From: Candidatus Heimdallarchaeota archaeon LC_2
Lineage (GTDB): Archaea > Asgardarchaeota > Heimdallarchaeia > Heimdallarchaeales > Kariarchaeaceae
Direction: 5' to 3'
Length of the DNA stretch: 37,928 nucleotides
Assembly (NCBI GenBank): GCA_001940725.1
Contig: MDVR01000057.1
Coordinates: forward strand, 1 to 37,928
Positions 8,468 through 17,637 of the stretch are shown piece by piece (within the stretch, counting starts at the first letter, position 1; each line of letters opens with the position of its first letter). The notes under the pieces are model-generated. The model did no database searches and was not told the origin of the DNA. It saw nothing but the letters and a program-made list of their open reading frames with translations. The translations under genes were made by a program, and so were the position numbers.

Positions 8468-11400
8468 TTATAATCTACTTAGCGGTGGTTTCGCTTTAAT
8501 TCTACAAGTTTCGAGAAAATCAAGAAGTCCTACATCTTTTTCATGGCGTTGAGCAGTTATTATTGCATTTCTGCCTCTTTTGGCAACTTTATAATTGGGT
8601 ACTTTAGCACAAATTTCAGCGATGTTAGAGTAAGCATCTCGTCTAATTGGGGGATAGGAATTATTGGCAGCTTTTAGTAATTGAGACATAATTTTATTTA
8701 ATGATTTTTGGATACCAGGCGTTTGTTCTTTCGAGGTTGATATCTTTTTTACACTAGCTTTGATAGCACCATTTATCGAAGTTCGAACTGCAGAATCATC
8801 ATTCTCAAAGTCAGAATATAAGAGTTCCAAAATATCACTTACAAGGAGTTTGCGGGTTGAAGCAATTGATTCTAATGCTTGATAATATGTTGAACGAATT
8901 TCATCTGACATTCCTTTTTTGCGAATTTCTTTTTTAATTAAATTGACAAATAATTCAGCAGCAGGTCGGTGATTTATTAGCAAATAATTCAAGATATCAA
9001 CAGCTTCAGATCTCACTGTTCTATCTTCATCTGATAAAACAATCATAGTTATGTGAACCATTTGTTCATTCAAATCTTTTCTATTTTTCGAAGCAACAAA
9101 TAAACCGTTCAAGGTTGATAATCTAACTTGCCAATCATCATCATTCAACAATGGCTTCAATTCTTCAAATATGTTATCAGATAACTGTCGACTAGCTGCA
9201 GCAACATGACCCAAAGCCTCAATAGCCGCAAGCTGAACCCTAAGTGAGAGATCATTTCTCGCTTCTGAAATTCTTCTATGAACCGCTCGCGCAAGACCCG
9301 AGTCACTTGATACTCCAACTCCAACCGCGTGAATAGCGTTTACTCTTACCATCTCATCTTGATGTTTGATATTTTTTTCCGCAATATAATAAATTTTTTC
9401 GCTTAAAGAAGGGGTGGCTAAAGGGATTATTGCCATTACTTTCAATATATCTGCTTGTACAATTGGGTTGGTAGTATCCGCATACATCTTCAAAAGATTG
9501 AAAAGCTCTTGATGTCTACTCGGATCCTGTTTAGCGATTGCTTCCAAGACATCCAAGGCACCGATTTTCGCTTCATCTGCCAATACATGGAATTGGTCAA
9601 TTAAGAAGACAAATATATCATCTATCAATTCAGGATGATTGATAACATCTTTGGCGAGAGCTTCGTAGGCTAAAATTTGAATTTTAGTGGATTCATCATT
9701 CACACCAGACATAATGTAATTCAAAACTTCCTTGTCTCTTCCTGCACCGTATTCAGCTAGATTTGTTAAAACCATAAAATAATCTTTTCGAATTTTTTCA
9801 TCTGGATTTACGATACCAATTGAAATTACATCTAGTAAATCTTCTGATAAATAAGAATTTGCCCTTAATAAAGCACGAATTCCTTGTAGAAGATTATCTA
9901 AATGTTGTGTTTTACCTTGTTCTAACTGAGTTCCTAATATACTAATTGCCATAGTTCCAATTTCATCACTTTCTTTAGCAATACGATTTAGAAATCTTGT
10001 AATTGCATTCTTAGAACCTTCATGAGTAGTACTCAAAAATATTCTGATAATATAAGCGAGTACGAACATACGATATTCCGGTTCTTCAATTATTAATCGT
10101 TGAAGAGCTAGACTTGTGTCCCAACTTACTACAGAATCTGGGTCATTAATTTTTTCTGAAAAAGCAATGATTGCTTCTTCTTTTTGTTGTCCCTCTAGAA
10201 ATTTTAGGATGTTACTCATTGCTCGAACTGCATAGATACGAGAACCAATTACTTCGGAATTGAATGCTTTGTTCACAAGCTCAAAGTAATCTACTTCAAA
10301 TTTTTTCATTCGTTTTGTTATGGTAACAGTCACTTGTGCTGCAGCGATTTGGACTTGAGGTGAACCTGTAGTGAAAGATTCCATCAAAATCGATTTGAAA
10401 TTTATAGCTTTGGAAACATCTTTGTTGATGATTTTATTTATTTCTAAAAGAAGATTTTCGACAGATGAATCAGAGGTTAATTTGTTATAAATATATAAAT
10501 AACCAGTAGTATCATCTCCGTAAAATTTAGGAACTTCTTTAATCAGTCTTCTTTCTGCAGCTTCAGGTGGTCTTCGATAGATAAGTAAAGCTGTAGAAAT
10601 TAATACTAGATTTTGAATAATTAAAATACTAACCGTAAGAATTCTTGCCTCATTAAGACCAGCTTCAGATAATACACCTGAGCCACTTGGTTGGCTTACA
10701 AGGACTTCTAATGCAGAAGATAATATAACTCCAAAGAATACAAATATTGGTAAGAAAATTTGAAACGCATCAACCTTAAAACCTCCTTCAGACCATACTT
10801 CTTTCATTTCCTTGGTTGAACCTCGACCTTTATTAAACAATGTCAAAAATAATAAAGGTCCCGTAATACCAACCGTTGCTCTTTCATTTATATCCAAAGC
10901 GTTAATAATACTAAAAATACCAAAAATTGCAGTTGTTACTAAAGCCTGTATAGCAATGATTACTAGTAAAAATCCACCAACTTCAAATTTCAATTCTCTA
11001 ACATTTATTTTTGGTCCACCGAGTTTCTTCAGATCCCGAATTGGTTTTCTAAGCAATCGAAGTCGGATTAAATCCTCCCCTATCCCCGCACCTGCTAGTG
11101 CACCCAGAGATATTAATGGTAAAATGATAGCAATTAAAAATATAGTTAATTGAAAATTACGATCTACCAGGTTATAAATTATGATATATGGGATGACATA
11201 TGAAAGAAAATACGCGATAACCGCGGCAATAAAAGGAGATTTTACCCTTTCTCGGATACTTTCAAGCATTTTTTCAATTGGAAACTCAGCAGGTATTGAG
11301 CTCCCTTCACCTGGTTTTGCCAAAAATATATATTGAAAAAATGGAAAAATTAAAAGAAATCCAACTATAACGAAAGTTAGAATTTTCCCAAATCGGGTTG

Positions 11401-11725
11401 CTTCTGTACCAGAGAAGATTTCAAGTAGGATAACGATTAATCCATTGTAGCCTATGGTAATAAAACTTGCAAATAGAAAAATGCTGATTAATTTCTTTTT
11501 TGAAATATCGAATAAGGATGTTGCACCTTCAGTTTGTTTTATTTCATTTGCTGCGAAATTAAATGCAGCTATCGCAATAAAAGTACCAACTATAAGCAGA
11601 AAGACCAATTGAACATCTGGATTAATGAATGTCTCATTTTCGTCACTAGTAACTAATAACAAATAAATTGTAAGTAGTACAATTGCAATGAATGAACTAA
11701 CTCTAGGAGAGGAAATTGATACCAT
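8468..11725 (-). CDS. Polytopic membrane protein with large HEAT-repeat domain
   Basis: The product has about ten hydrophobic helices in the first ~390 residues and then roughly 650 residues of alpha-helical pairs typical of HEAT or armadillo repeats, with recurrent words such as VRVNAIHAVG, VRLSTLNGL and VRSEAVDIL. The repeat region should be a cytoplasmic curved solenoid that binds proteins. No enzyme motif is visible. ATG at 11725 is chosen over an in-frame TTG at 11734 because a TATA-like GAATAAAATG lies 20 bases before it. It is convergent with the receiver/sensor gene (12 bases between stops) and divergent from the Roadblock-like gene, so a joint signalling or scaffolding role is possible but unproven. 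Its size and membrane-plus-HEAT layout are unusual. Confidence 0.7.
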   Translation of the reverse strand: MVSISSPRVSSFIAIVLLTIYLLLVTSDENETFINPDVQLVFLLIVGTFIAIAAFNFAANEIKQTEGATSLFDISKKKLISIFLFASFITIGYNGLIVILLEIFSGTEATRFGKILTFVIVGFLLIFPFFQYIFLAKPGEGSSIPAEFPIEKMLESIRERVKSPFIAAVIAYFLSYVIPYIIIYNLVDRNFQLTIFLIAIILPLISLGALAGAGIGEDLIRLRLLRKPIRDLKKLGGPKINVRELKFEVGGFLLVIIAIQALVTTAIFGIFSIINALDINERATVGITGPLLFLTLFNKGRGSTKEMKEVWSEGGFKVDAFQIFLPIFVFFGVILSSALEVLVSQPSGSGVLSEAGLNEARILTVSILIIQNLVLISTALLIYRRPPEAAERRLIKEVPKFYGDDTTGYLYIYNKLTSDSSVENLLLEINKIINKDVSKAINFKSILMESFTTGSPQVQIAAAQVTVTITKRMKKFEVDYFELVNKAFNSEVIGSRIYAVRAMSNILKFLEGQQKEEAIIAFSEKINDPDSVVSWDTSLALQRLIIEEPEYRMFVLAYIIRIFLSTTHEGSKNAITRFLNRIAKESDEIGTMAISILGTQLEQGKTQHLDNLLQGIRALLRANSYLSEDLLDVISIGIVNPDEKIRKDYFMVLTNLAEYGAGRDKEVLNYIMSGVNDESTKIQILAYEALAKDVINHPELIDDIFVFLIDQFHVLADEAKIGALDVLEAIAKQDPSRHQELFNLLKMYADTTNPIVQADILKVMAIIPLATPSLSEKIYYIAEKNIKHQDEMVRVNAIHAVGVGVSSDSGLARAVHRRISEARNDLSLRVQLAAIEALGHVAAASRQLSDNIFEELKPLLNDDDWQVRLSTLNGLFVASKNRKDLNEQMVHITMIVLSDEDRTVRSEAVDILNYLLINHRPAAELFVNLIKKEIRKKGMSDEIRSTYYQALESIASTRKLLVSDILELLYSDFENDDSAVRTSINGAIKASVKKISTSKEQTPGIQKSLNKIMSQLLKAANNSYPPIRRDAYSNIAEICAKVPNYKVAKRGRNAIITAQRHEKDVGLLDFLETCRIKAKPPLSRL

Positions 11726-11745
11726 ATTATACAAAAAAGGGGATT

Positions 11746-11755
11746 CATTTTATTC
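11746..11755 (-). promoter_or_regulatory. TATA-like element for the HEAT membrane protein gene
   Basis: GAATAAAATG on the minus strand, 20 bases before ATG 11725. It supports that start over the upstream TTG. Confidence 0.4.
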
Positions 11756-11860
11756 TCAAAAAGGTTATTAATTATATTTGCATTAACACTTCAAATTAAA
11801 GTTTACTCGCCAAATTATACTGCAATGTAGATTTAACAATCAAAAGCATATTACTAGCAA

Positions 11861-11870
11861 ATATTTAAAT
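11861..11870 (+). promoter_or_regulatory. TATA-like element for the Roadblock-like gene
   Basis: ATATTTAAAT ends 28 bases before ATG 11899 with no Shine-Dalgarno sequence in between. The spacing supports ATG 11899 rather than the in-frame TTG at 11887. Confidence 0.45.
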
Positions 11871-11898
11871 TCAATCGTTTATCGAGTTGTATGTTATA

Positions 11899-12534
11899 AT
11901 GGCTTCAAATGAATTTTTTTTTGATTTTGAGCCTAAATATTTTGAATTACCCAACGCCGTCGCGGAAATATTAAATGATGTCACCTTTGAGAATTTAGGT
12001 GAACTAGCAAAATTAGATGAAATAGAAGGATTAACAATTATTAGATATGATGGAAAACAACCACTCATTTTTTCTCCCGTTGAATCCAGATTTAATTATT
12101 TGAAGACTTTGGGCAAAATTATCACTTCCCTCGAACCTTCATCTTATTTCAAAGATCTTTCCAAAAATTTTGAATATAAAGGAACAGGACACCTAAGTTT
12201 TGACGATTTTGACTTATTTCTGATAAAAATTGCGAAAAATCTTTTACTTGTGATAATGGCGAATGACCCCTCTAGTAGATTATTTCGAATTGCACAGACA
12301 TTTGGTGATGAATTATTTGAAATTTTTCATCAATTTGAAGTTCATTCTAAAGGAGATGAAACTAGCTTAACTCAAGAAATTTCATCTGAACCAGAACCCC
12401 CTTCCTTTAAAAGATTTCAATTTTCATCCCACGATAACAAAGACAAACCGAATAAAATCAGAATACCAACCAAAAATCAACTTAAAGATAGTTTAAGAGA
12501 GAGACTAAATAATATGAAAGATAAACAAAAATAA
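11899..12534 (+). CDS. Roadblock/LC7-like domain protein with charged tail
   Basis: The 211-residue product has an N-terminal region (about 25-140) with the strand-helix order of Roadblock/LC7 (MglB-like) domains: a helix ending in LDEIEGLTIIRYDGK, a strand, a long helix, a strand with FDLFLIKIAKNLLLVIMAN and a last helix. The remaining ~65 residues are charged, Ser- and Pro-rich and probably disordered, with a basic amphipathic end (LRERLNNMKDK). Roadblock proteins bind and regulate small GTPases; no GTPase gene is in the window. The gene is divergent from the HEAT membrane protein gene and convergent with menE (10 bases between stops). The domain call rests on pattern only, so it is moderate. 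Confidence 0.5.
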   Translation: MASNEFFFDFEPKYFELPNAVAEILNDVTFENLGELAKLDEIEGLTIIRYDGKQPLIFSPVESRFNYLKTLGKIITSLEPSSYFKDLSKNFEYKGTGHLSFDDFDLFLIKIAKNLLLVIMANDPSSRLFRIAQTFGDELFEIFHQFEVHSKGDETSLTQEISSEPEPPSFKRFQFSSHDNKDKPNKIRIPTKNQLKDSLRERLNNMKDKQK

Positions 12535-12544
12535 ATCATTGATT

Positions 12545-14026
12545 TCACAATTTGTCTAATAATCTTCTTATTTCAAGTCGATTTAATTTCCCAAGCGAAT
12601 TCCTTGGAAATTCTTTTACAAAATAAATCTTTTTAGGAATTTTATAAGGAGCTAAATTTTCTTTACAACTACTAATAATTATTTCTTCTAAATTCATATC
12701 ATTATCAGTTTGGACTAATACAATTGGAATTTGCCCCCATTTTATATCATCAATCCCAATTACACAAGCATCCTGAACCCGCTCAATACTTTTAATGTAA
12801 GTTTCAATTTCAGAAGGATAAATATTTTCACCGCCTGATATAATCAAATCTACTCTCCTTTGTAAAATAAAAATATCACCATCGTCATCAATATAACCAA
12901 TATCACCAGTATAAAATCCCATGTCAGTAAATTTATCTGAAGAAACATTGTAATAACCATCAATAACTGAGGATCCGGTTATTACCAGTTCACCAACCTG
13001 ACCGTTATCACAGAGGAGACCATTTTCATTAATTATTTTTACCTCAATTCCTTGCAATGATTTTCCAACCGATAAGGGCTTTTTGTAAACAGTTGAAGAT
13101 AATGCAGTAGCTACTTGTGAAACAGATTCAGTCATACCATAAGTAATGGCGATTTGAAGATTTAATTTAAGACAAGATTCTGTAAGCGAGATATCTATCC
13201 TATCTCCGCCCAATAAAATCAATCTTAATTTTGACAATTCATTTGACGATTTATCTTTCTTAAGCAGCCTACGAAGCATATTTGGTACCAATGAAATAAT
13301 TGTGATGTTATATTTATTAATTCGATCAATAATTCTATTAATATTAAACTCGTAGTCGAGAAAAATGGTCGTTCCATTAATACAGGACCTGAATATGATC
13401 GACAATCCACCCACATGATATAGTGGTAAAGTTAGCATCCAAATGTCATTTTTATCTATTCCAAGTCGTTCAGCTGAACCTTGAGAATTAGCCCAAATAT
13501 TTGAAAATTTAATTGTTGCAGGTTTTGGTTTACCAGTGGTTCCAGAAGTATAAATCAATGATTGTATTTTATTTGGATCCAAGCTGTTTTTAAAATGAGA
13601 CCCTATGTTTTTATTTTGTAAGGAACTGAACTTGACGTAATCAGCAAAATGATCAACTGAATAAAATGTCAAATTATCAAAATAATTATTATTCAAAGCT
13701 AGTTTTGTTTTTTCAGATACGATAACCTTCGAAATGTTTACTGTCTCAAATTGCCATTTAATTTCTTTAGATGTCAATCGAGTGTTAATCATCACAGGAA
13801 TTGCATCTAAGAAGGTAAATGCATGAATTACTATAACATAATCTATTCTGTTTTCAAGCAAAATCGCAATTTTTTCTGCTTTGTTAGGTTTTAGATTTTC
13901 CTCAATTGAGATTTTAATATTTATTACTTTTAGTAATAAATCAGAATAAGAAATTGCTTCGCGATCTGTTAATATAGCTGTATGATCTCCATATACTTTG
14001 ACAGCATTGACTAGCCAATTTTCCAA
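12545..14026 (-). CDS. menE: o-Succinylbenzoate-CoA ligase (AMP-forming)
   Basis: An acyl-adenylate-forming enzyme that activates 2-succinylbenzoate with ATP and CoA in menaquinone synthesis. Motifs in order: YTSGTTGKPK (159-168, phosphate loop), TYGMTES (295-301), FYTGD (371-375, ATP ribose Asp), RRVDLIISGGENIYPSEIE (hinge and following loop, about 390-408) and the C-terminal catalytic Lys in SLGKLNR. The 493-residue length fits MenE. AMP-ligases are hard to tell apart by sequence, but the menA-menB neighbours support MenE. The start is a TTG: an in-frame TGA lies four codons upstream and the first Met is at residue 79. A TATA-like run at 14045-14054 gives it its own promoter, so it may be transcribed separately from menB-menA, 132 bases away. 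Confidence 0.85.
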   Translation of the reverse strand: MENWLVNAVKVYGDHTAILTDREAISYSDLLLKVINIKISIEENLKPNKAEKIAILLENRIDYVIVIHAFTFLDAIPVMINTRLTSKEIKWQFETVNISKVIVSEKTKLALNNNYFDNLTFYSVDHFADYVKFSSLQNKNIGSHFKNSLDPNKIQSLIYTSGTTGKPKPATIKFSNIWANSQGSAERLGIDKNDIWMLTLPLYHVGGLSIIFRSCINGTTIFLDYEFNINRIIDRINKYNITIISLVPNMLRRLLKKDKSSNELSKLRLILLGGDRIDISLTESCLKLNLQIAITYGMTESVSQVATALSSTVYKKPLSVGKSLQGIEVKIINENGLLCDNGQVGELVITGSSVIDGYYNVSSDKFTDMGFYTGDIGYIDDDGDIFILQRRVDLIISGGENIYPSEIETYIKSIERVQDACVIGIDDIKWGQIPIVLVQTDNDMNLEEIIISSCKENLAPYKIPKKIYFVKEFPRNSLGKLNRLEIRRLLDKL

Positions 14027-14044
14027 TATATCACATCAGTACAG

Positions 14045-14054
14045 ATTTTATGTA
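14045..14054 (-). promoter_or_regulatory. TATA-like element for menE
   Basis: TACATAAAAT on the minus strand, 18 bases before the TTG start at 14026. It suggests that menE has a promoter separate from menB-menA. Confidence 0.4.
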
Positions 14055-14158
14055 TCGAACAATGTATCATCTACTTTCAATTGTAAAAATATAGTGTTTC
14101 AAAAAAAGGATAAAACAATATCTTGTTAGAATTGATTAATTTTAGAACTTTTACATTT

Positions 14159-15049
14159 TTAGGGTAAAATAAAACCAAGAGAAAATAATAAACTGAAATA
14201 CAATCCTAGCTTAGCTGTATCAGCTAATACGATATTCAATTTTGGTCCATCAATTGTTCCACTTAACGCTGAATATAATCTATAACTCAGAGGAATCGTT
14301 AGAAATGGTAGCAAGATAAATTCAGATAGATCAAAATTGATATATAAAAAGACTAAATCAAGATAAGATAATAAAAAGAGTAATTGAAAATATTTTCGAG
14401 TGTTCTTACGTCCCAAAATTACAGCCAATGTTCTCTTTCCGGTTTTCGCATCAGTATCAATGTCCCTATAATTATTTACAACCAATATTGCAGTTATAAG
14501 GAATCCAGATGGAAGAGAACTCCAGATGGCAATACTATCGAATTGATCAACTTGCACGAAATAAGTACCATTTACTGCAAGTAACCCAAAAAATACGAAA
14601 ACAAAAATATCTCCAAATCCGTGATAACCATAAGAAACCCGTAGTCCACTATAAGCCATAAGACTAGCGATAGACATAATTCCAATTATCAGAATAACAA
14701 TTCCTCCAATCCAAATGAGATAAAGACCATTGAGAACTGATAGTAAGAGAACTCCCATGAGTCCGGAAATTAATTCTCGTGGACTTAATAAACCACTTGC
14801 AGTTACTCTAATCGGACCAATCCTATCAATTGGATCAGTCCCTTTTTTAAAATCGTAATAATCATTTGCCATATTGGCTGCAATTTGTAAAAGCAAGGCA
14901 CCAAGGATACATGAAAGTGCAGGTAAAATTTTGAAACTGTCAGAATATTGTGCAAGGGCAGAACCAACCAAAACAGGAGTAATAGCAGCGGGTAATGTTT
15001 TTGGTCTGCTGGCCATTATCCATATATTAAATTTTGATTGCGAAATCAT
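14159..15049 (-). CDS. menA: 1,4-Dihydroxy-2-naphthoate polyprenyltransferase
   Basis: A membrane UbiA-family enzyme that attaches the polyprenyl tail to 1,4-dihydroxy-2-naphthoate, giving demethylmenaquinone. The 296-residue product starts with the MenA-typical RPKTLPAAITPVLVGSAL (15-32), followed by the first Asp-rich site NDYYDFKKGTD (62-72), then RVTASGLLSP (81-90), GFGDIFVFVFFGLLAVNGTY (144-163) and the second Asp-rich site NNYRDIDTDAKTGKRTLAV (192-210). It has about eight to nine transmembrane helices. Its ATG directly follows the menB stop codon with no gap, so the two genes form one transcript. Together with menB and menE it points to menaquinone, not ubiquinone, as product. Confidence 0.92.
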   Translation of the reverse strand: MISQSKFNIWIMASRPKTLPAAITPVLVGSALAQYSDSFKILPALSCILGALLLQIAANMANDYYDFKKGTDPIDRIGPIRVTASGLLSPRELISGLMGVLLLSVLNGLYLIWIGGIVILIIGIMSIASLMAYSGLRVSYGYHGFGDIFVFVFFGLLAVNGTYFVQVDQFDSIAIWSSLPSGFLITAILVVNNYRDIDTDAKTGKRTLAVILGRKNTRKYFQLLFLLSYLDLVFLYINFDLSEFILLPFLTIPLSYRLYSALSGTIDGPKLNIVLADTAKLGLYFSLLFSLGFILP

Positions 15050-15910
15050 TTATGGTCTCCAAGGAAATTTTTTGAAGTCTGGAGTGCGTTTTTCATTAAA
15101 GGCATTTCGCCCTTCTTGACCTTCTTCGGTCATATAAAATAACTGAGTTGTGTGTCCACCAAATAATTGCATCCCCAACTGCCCATCTACATCAGCATTT
15201 AAAGCGGCCTTCATAGTTTTAATTGCAAATGGACTCATCGTTAAAATTTCATTCGCCCATTCTATTCCTTCTGGTTCTAATTTATCAATTGGTACTATTT
15301 TATTCACCATTCCCATATCCATTGCTTCTTTTGCATTATATTGCCTACAGAGATACCAAATCTCCCTAGCTTTTTTCTGCCCGACCATTCTTGCAAGATA
15401 ACCTGCACCTAATCCGGCATCGAAACTTCCTACCTTGGGTCCGGTTTGACCAAATATAGCATTATCTGCAGCAATTGTAAGGTCAGAAATGATATGTAGA
15501 ATATGACCACCGCCTATAGCATATCCAGCTACAAGTGCAATTACTGGTTTTGGCATGAAACGAATTACTCTTTGGAGTTCCAAAACATTAAGGCGAGCTC
15601 GTTTACCACCTTTGTCCAAGTAACCTGCATCACCTCGAATTGATTGATCACCACCACTCGAAAAGGCGTATTTTCCATCTTTTGGAGAAGGACCATTACC
15701 TGTGAATAGAACAACACCTATTGTATCATCATACCAGGCATTCATGAATGCTTCAATCAATTCATCATTGGTAAGGGGGGTAAAGGCATTACGCTTTTCG
15801 GGTCTGTTAAATGCAATTCTAGCAATTCCATCAACTTTATGAAAGGTTATTTCCTCGTATTCCTTAACCTCTTTCCAATCAACTATTGATCGATCAATAT
15901 AATTATTCAC
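15050..15910 (-). CDS. menB: 1,4-Dihydroxy-2-naphthoyl-CoA synthase
   Basis: A crotonase-fold enzyme that closes the second ring of the naphthoquinone by converting o-succinylbenzoyl-CoA to 1,4-dihydroxy-2-naphthoyl-CoA. The 286-residue product has the MenB-specific words [11 protein letters not shown] (about 83-93), [12 protein letters not shown] (oxyanion-hole region, about 123-134), [20 protein letters not shown] (about 152-171) and the C-terminal [14 protein letters not shown]. Length and motif order fit the family fully. GTG at 15910 is the only in-frame start after an upstream TGA. It is the first gene of a menB-menA unit; menF, menD, menH, menC and the methyltransferase are not in the window. 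Confidence 0.93.
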   Translation of the reverse strand: MNNYIDRSIVDWKEVKEYEEITFHKVDGIARIAFNRPEKRNAFTPLTNDELIEAFMNAWYDDTIGVVLFTGNGPSPKDGKYAFSSGGDQSIRGDAGYLDKGGKRARLNVLELQRVIRFMPKPVIALVAGYAIGGGHILHIISDLTIAADNAIFGQTGPKVGSFDAGLGAGYLARMVGQKKAREIWYLCRQYNAKEAMDMGMVNKIVPIDKLEPEGIEWANEILTMSPFAIKTMKAALNADVDGQLGMQLFGGHTTQLFYMTEEGQEGRNAFNEKRTPDFKKFPWRP

Positions 15911-16500
15911 AATTCATTCTTCAAAAAGGAATTTTTATTTTTGGAGGTCGGTTACAATATATCTGTAAACTAACAAATTAAAGCAAATAATTCTTCATCA
16001 TGATCAATTTCTTCTATAATCTTACAATTATTAAGAATTCACGTTCAGCAACCCTATATTTGATGTCGCCATCACATCCCCCTCTTTGTTTTTACACAAA
16101 AAAGATTCTGTTGAAATAGGTTCTATTCTTAAAGAATGGTGCTTCCTTCTGCTTCTCATCCTACTGGGATCAACAAAGTCAGATTTCCCGTGATATTTAA
16201 CCACTAGCTGATCATTTTCAATCCGTGGATTGAGGTACTAGCGTTCCTGTTTTTTAAAAACAGGGTAGGACAACCATTATGGATAACCACTGGTGTTTCG
16301 GTACGCTTCTATCTTTTCCGTATATCTTCCTTGAGAAGAAATGACAGGTAGATACTTACCTAGTCCTCTTACACCTCTAGTTACAAAGGTAGTAAGTTGT
16401 ATATGTACAATCTTTAGAATGTATCAATGAAGATTATTCATATAGTATTTAAATAACTGAAACAAAATTTGTAAAGTTATCTAGAATTTCCATCATGTAA
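15911..16500. other. Intergenic region holding repeat copy 2 and no intact gene
   Basis: About 590 bases between menB and the cyclase-like gene. The centre (16040-16347) is the second copy of the diverged repeat. On the menB side, a minus-strand frame from about 16035 down to a TAG near 15979 reads like protein (for example KIIEEIDHDEELFALI), but it starts just after a TGA and has no start codon, so it may be another gene remnant. The rest holds only the likely menB promoter, with an A-rich TATA-like run near 15930-15945. Confidence 0.4.
16040..16347 (-). pseudogene. Diverged repeat copy 2: frameshifted remnant of the coding element at 477-820
   Basis: Read on the minus strand, this segment encodes two pieces in different frames that match the protein of copy 1. 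The first is HNGCPTLFLKN, matching HNGSPTLLLNN. The second, in another frame, runs from NDQLVVKYHGKSDFV through RSRR and EPISTESFLCKNK to VMATSNIG. The frame change falls near 16225 in a stretch with deletions relative to copy 1, and no start codon is preserved. So this copy is a broken gene. The source element is unknown; a decayed insertion sequence is the most likely explanation. Confidence 0.65.
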
Positions 16501-17487
16501 TTATTGTTTGAATTTTGAAATTTTGAGCCACCATTTCAATACTCGCATGACTTTGAGTGTTATCCATCTTGAGGGAGCTTCTGGATGTTCCATTATAAAC
16601 CAACTTTCACCTGTATGTAATTTGTCCAAATACCAAAGTCCATCTTTTTCTCGAAGTTTAATTAAATCAATCGCAGAGTTAAATCTAACATCGTATGGAT
16701 GGTTTATTGATTGGAAATAATCCAACGCAGACAACACATCATAATGCCAATGTTGAGGATGAACTAAATCTAAAAATTTCATGTCTTCTATCTCTGTAGT
16801 CTTAAGGGATAAAAATAAATTATGACTAAGTAAGAATTCTTGGCCTTCTGATTGTAATTTATTTATTAAAGATAAATGTTCTTTTTTTACTCTAGAAAAT
16901 TCTCTTAATGCCTCTAGAACGAGTAATGTTGTATGAAATGAAGAATTTTTAGCTTCCTCACTCCATTTACAATTCCATCCAAAATCATCCATTTGAGATT
17001 CTATTATAAATTCAAAAATCGCTTCTCGTTTTTTGTCGATCATACGAAAGTATGAGGTTGCCGCTAAAACTAAAGCAGAAATACAGACTTCATTGTGAAT
17101 TATTTCGGATGGATAACTTATTCCCCCATTTTTTTGTAATCCATTGAGAAGTAATTTTGCTGCTTTTATTGCTCGTTGATTATCCCTTTCCAAACCCAAT
17201 CTTCTAAGGATTGTTATTGTCCATAATGTTGATGTAAATTCAGGATCCACATGGGTGTTAGCCCAAGTTCCATTGGATTCTTGTAAATCAAGTAATTGTT
17301 TCCCCCAACCCTCAATTTCAATATACATTCTATTTAGTCGGATATCTTCTTTACTGCCTTCAAGTAAATCCTGTAATGTTTGGTATCTGATTGACGGGTC
17401 TCCGCTCATTAACCAATCATAAAGAGCGTCGTACATCGTAAAACTACCTTTTTTATTAACTGATATTAATTTTTGTTCAGCTTTCAT
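16501..17487 (-). CDS. Squalene-cyclase/prenyltransferase-like alpha-alpha toroid protein
   Basis: The 328-residue soluble product has recurrent QW-like words (LLDLQESNGTW, LLNGLQKNGGI, FIIESQMDDFGW, LIKLREKDGLW) spaced through pairs of helices, the pattern of the alpha-alpha barrel shared by triterpene cyclases and protein prenyltransferases. It lacks the DxDD acid motif of squalene-hopene cyclases and is half their length, so real cyclase activity is unlikely. Proteins of this kind are widespread in archaea and bacteria without known function. Two conserved-looking sites are HPQHWHYD (about 242-249) and the C-terminal PSRWITLKVMRVLKWW. An in-frame ATG at 17436 is an alternative start. It is divergent from the exported protein gene at 17638. 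Confidence 0.65.
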   Translation of the reverse strand: MKAEQKLISVNKKGSFTMYDALYDWLMSGDPSIRYQTLQDLLEGSKEDIRLNRMYIEIEGWGKQLLDLQESNGTWANTHVDPEFTSTLWTITILRRLGLERDNQRAIKAAKLLLNGLQKNGGISYPSEIIHNEVCISALVLAATSYFRMIDKKREAIFEFIIESQMDDFGWNCKWSEEAKNSSFHTTLLVLEALREFSRVKKEHLSLINKLQSEGQEFLLSHNLFLSLKTTEIEDMKFLDLVHPQHWHYDVLSALDYFQSINHPYDVRFNSAIDLIKLREKDGLWYLDKLHTGESWFIMEHPEAPSRWITLKVMRVLKWWLKISKFKQ

Positions 17488-17608
17488 TTTTCAATGATAA
17501 GTATTTTTGAATACCTTTTCTAAAAGTTATAAAAATAAATACTTCAAGAGTTTTTGCTTGAATGCAAGTTTCCAATTTCCAATTTTAATAAATTACATGG
17601 GGAGGTTT

Positions 17609-17618
17609 CTTATATATG
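17609..17618 (+). promoter_or_regulatory. TATA-like element for the exported protein gene at 17638
   Basis: CTTATATATG ends 19 bases before ATG 17638. It decides the start: the frame is open from 17554, but ATG 17638 is immediately followed by a signal peptide. Confidence 0.55.
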
Positions 17619-17637
17619 CATCGACATACTTAGTTTT

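Noticed and set aside
10812..11153. A 113-codon plus-strand open frame.
   Set aside because: It lies antisense to the membrane region of the HEAT protein gene; its composition is what the complement of hydrophobic codons gives.
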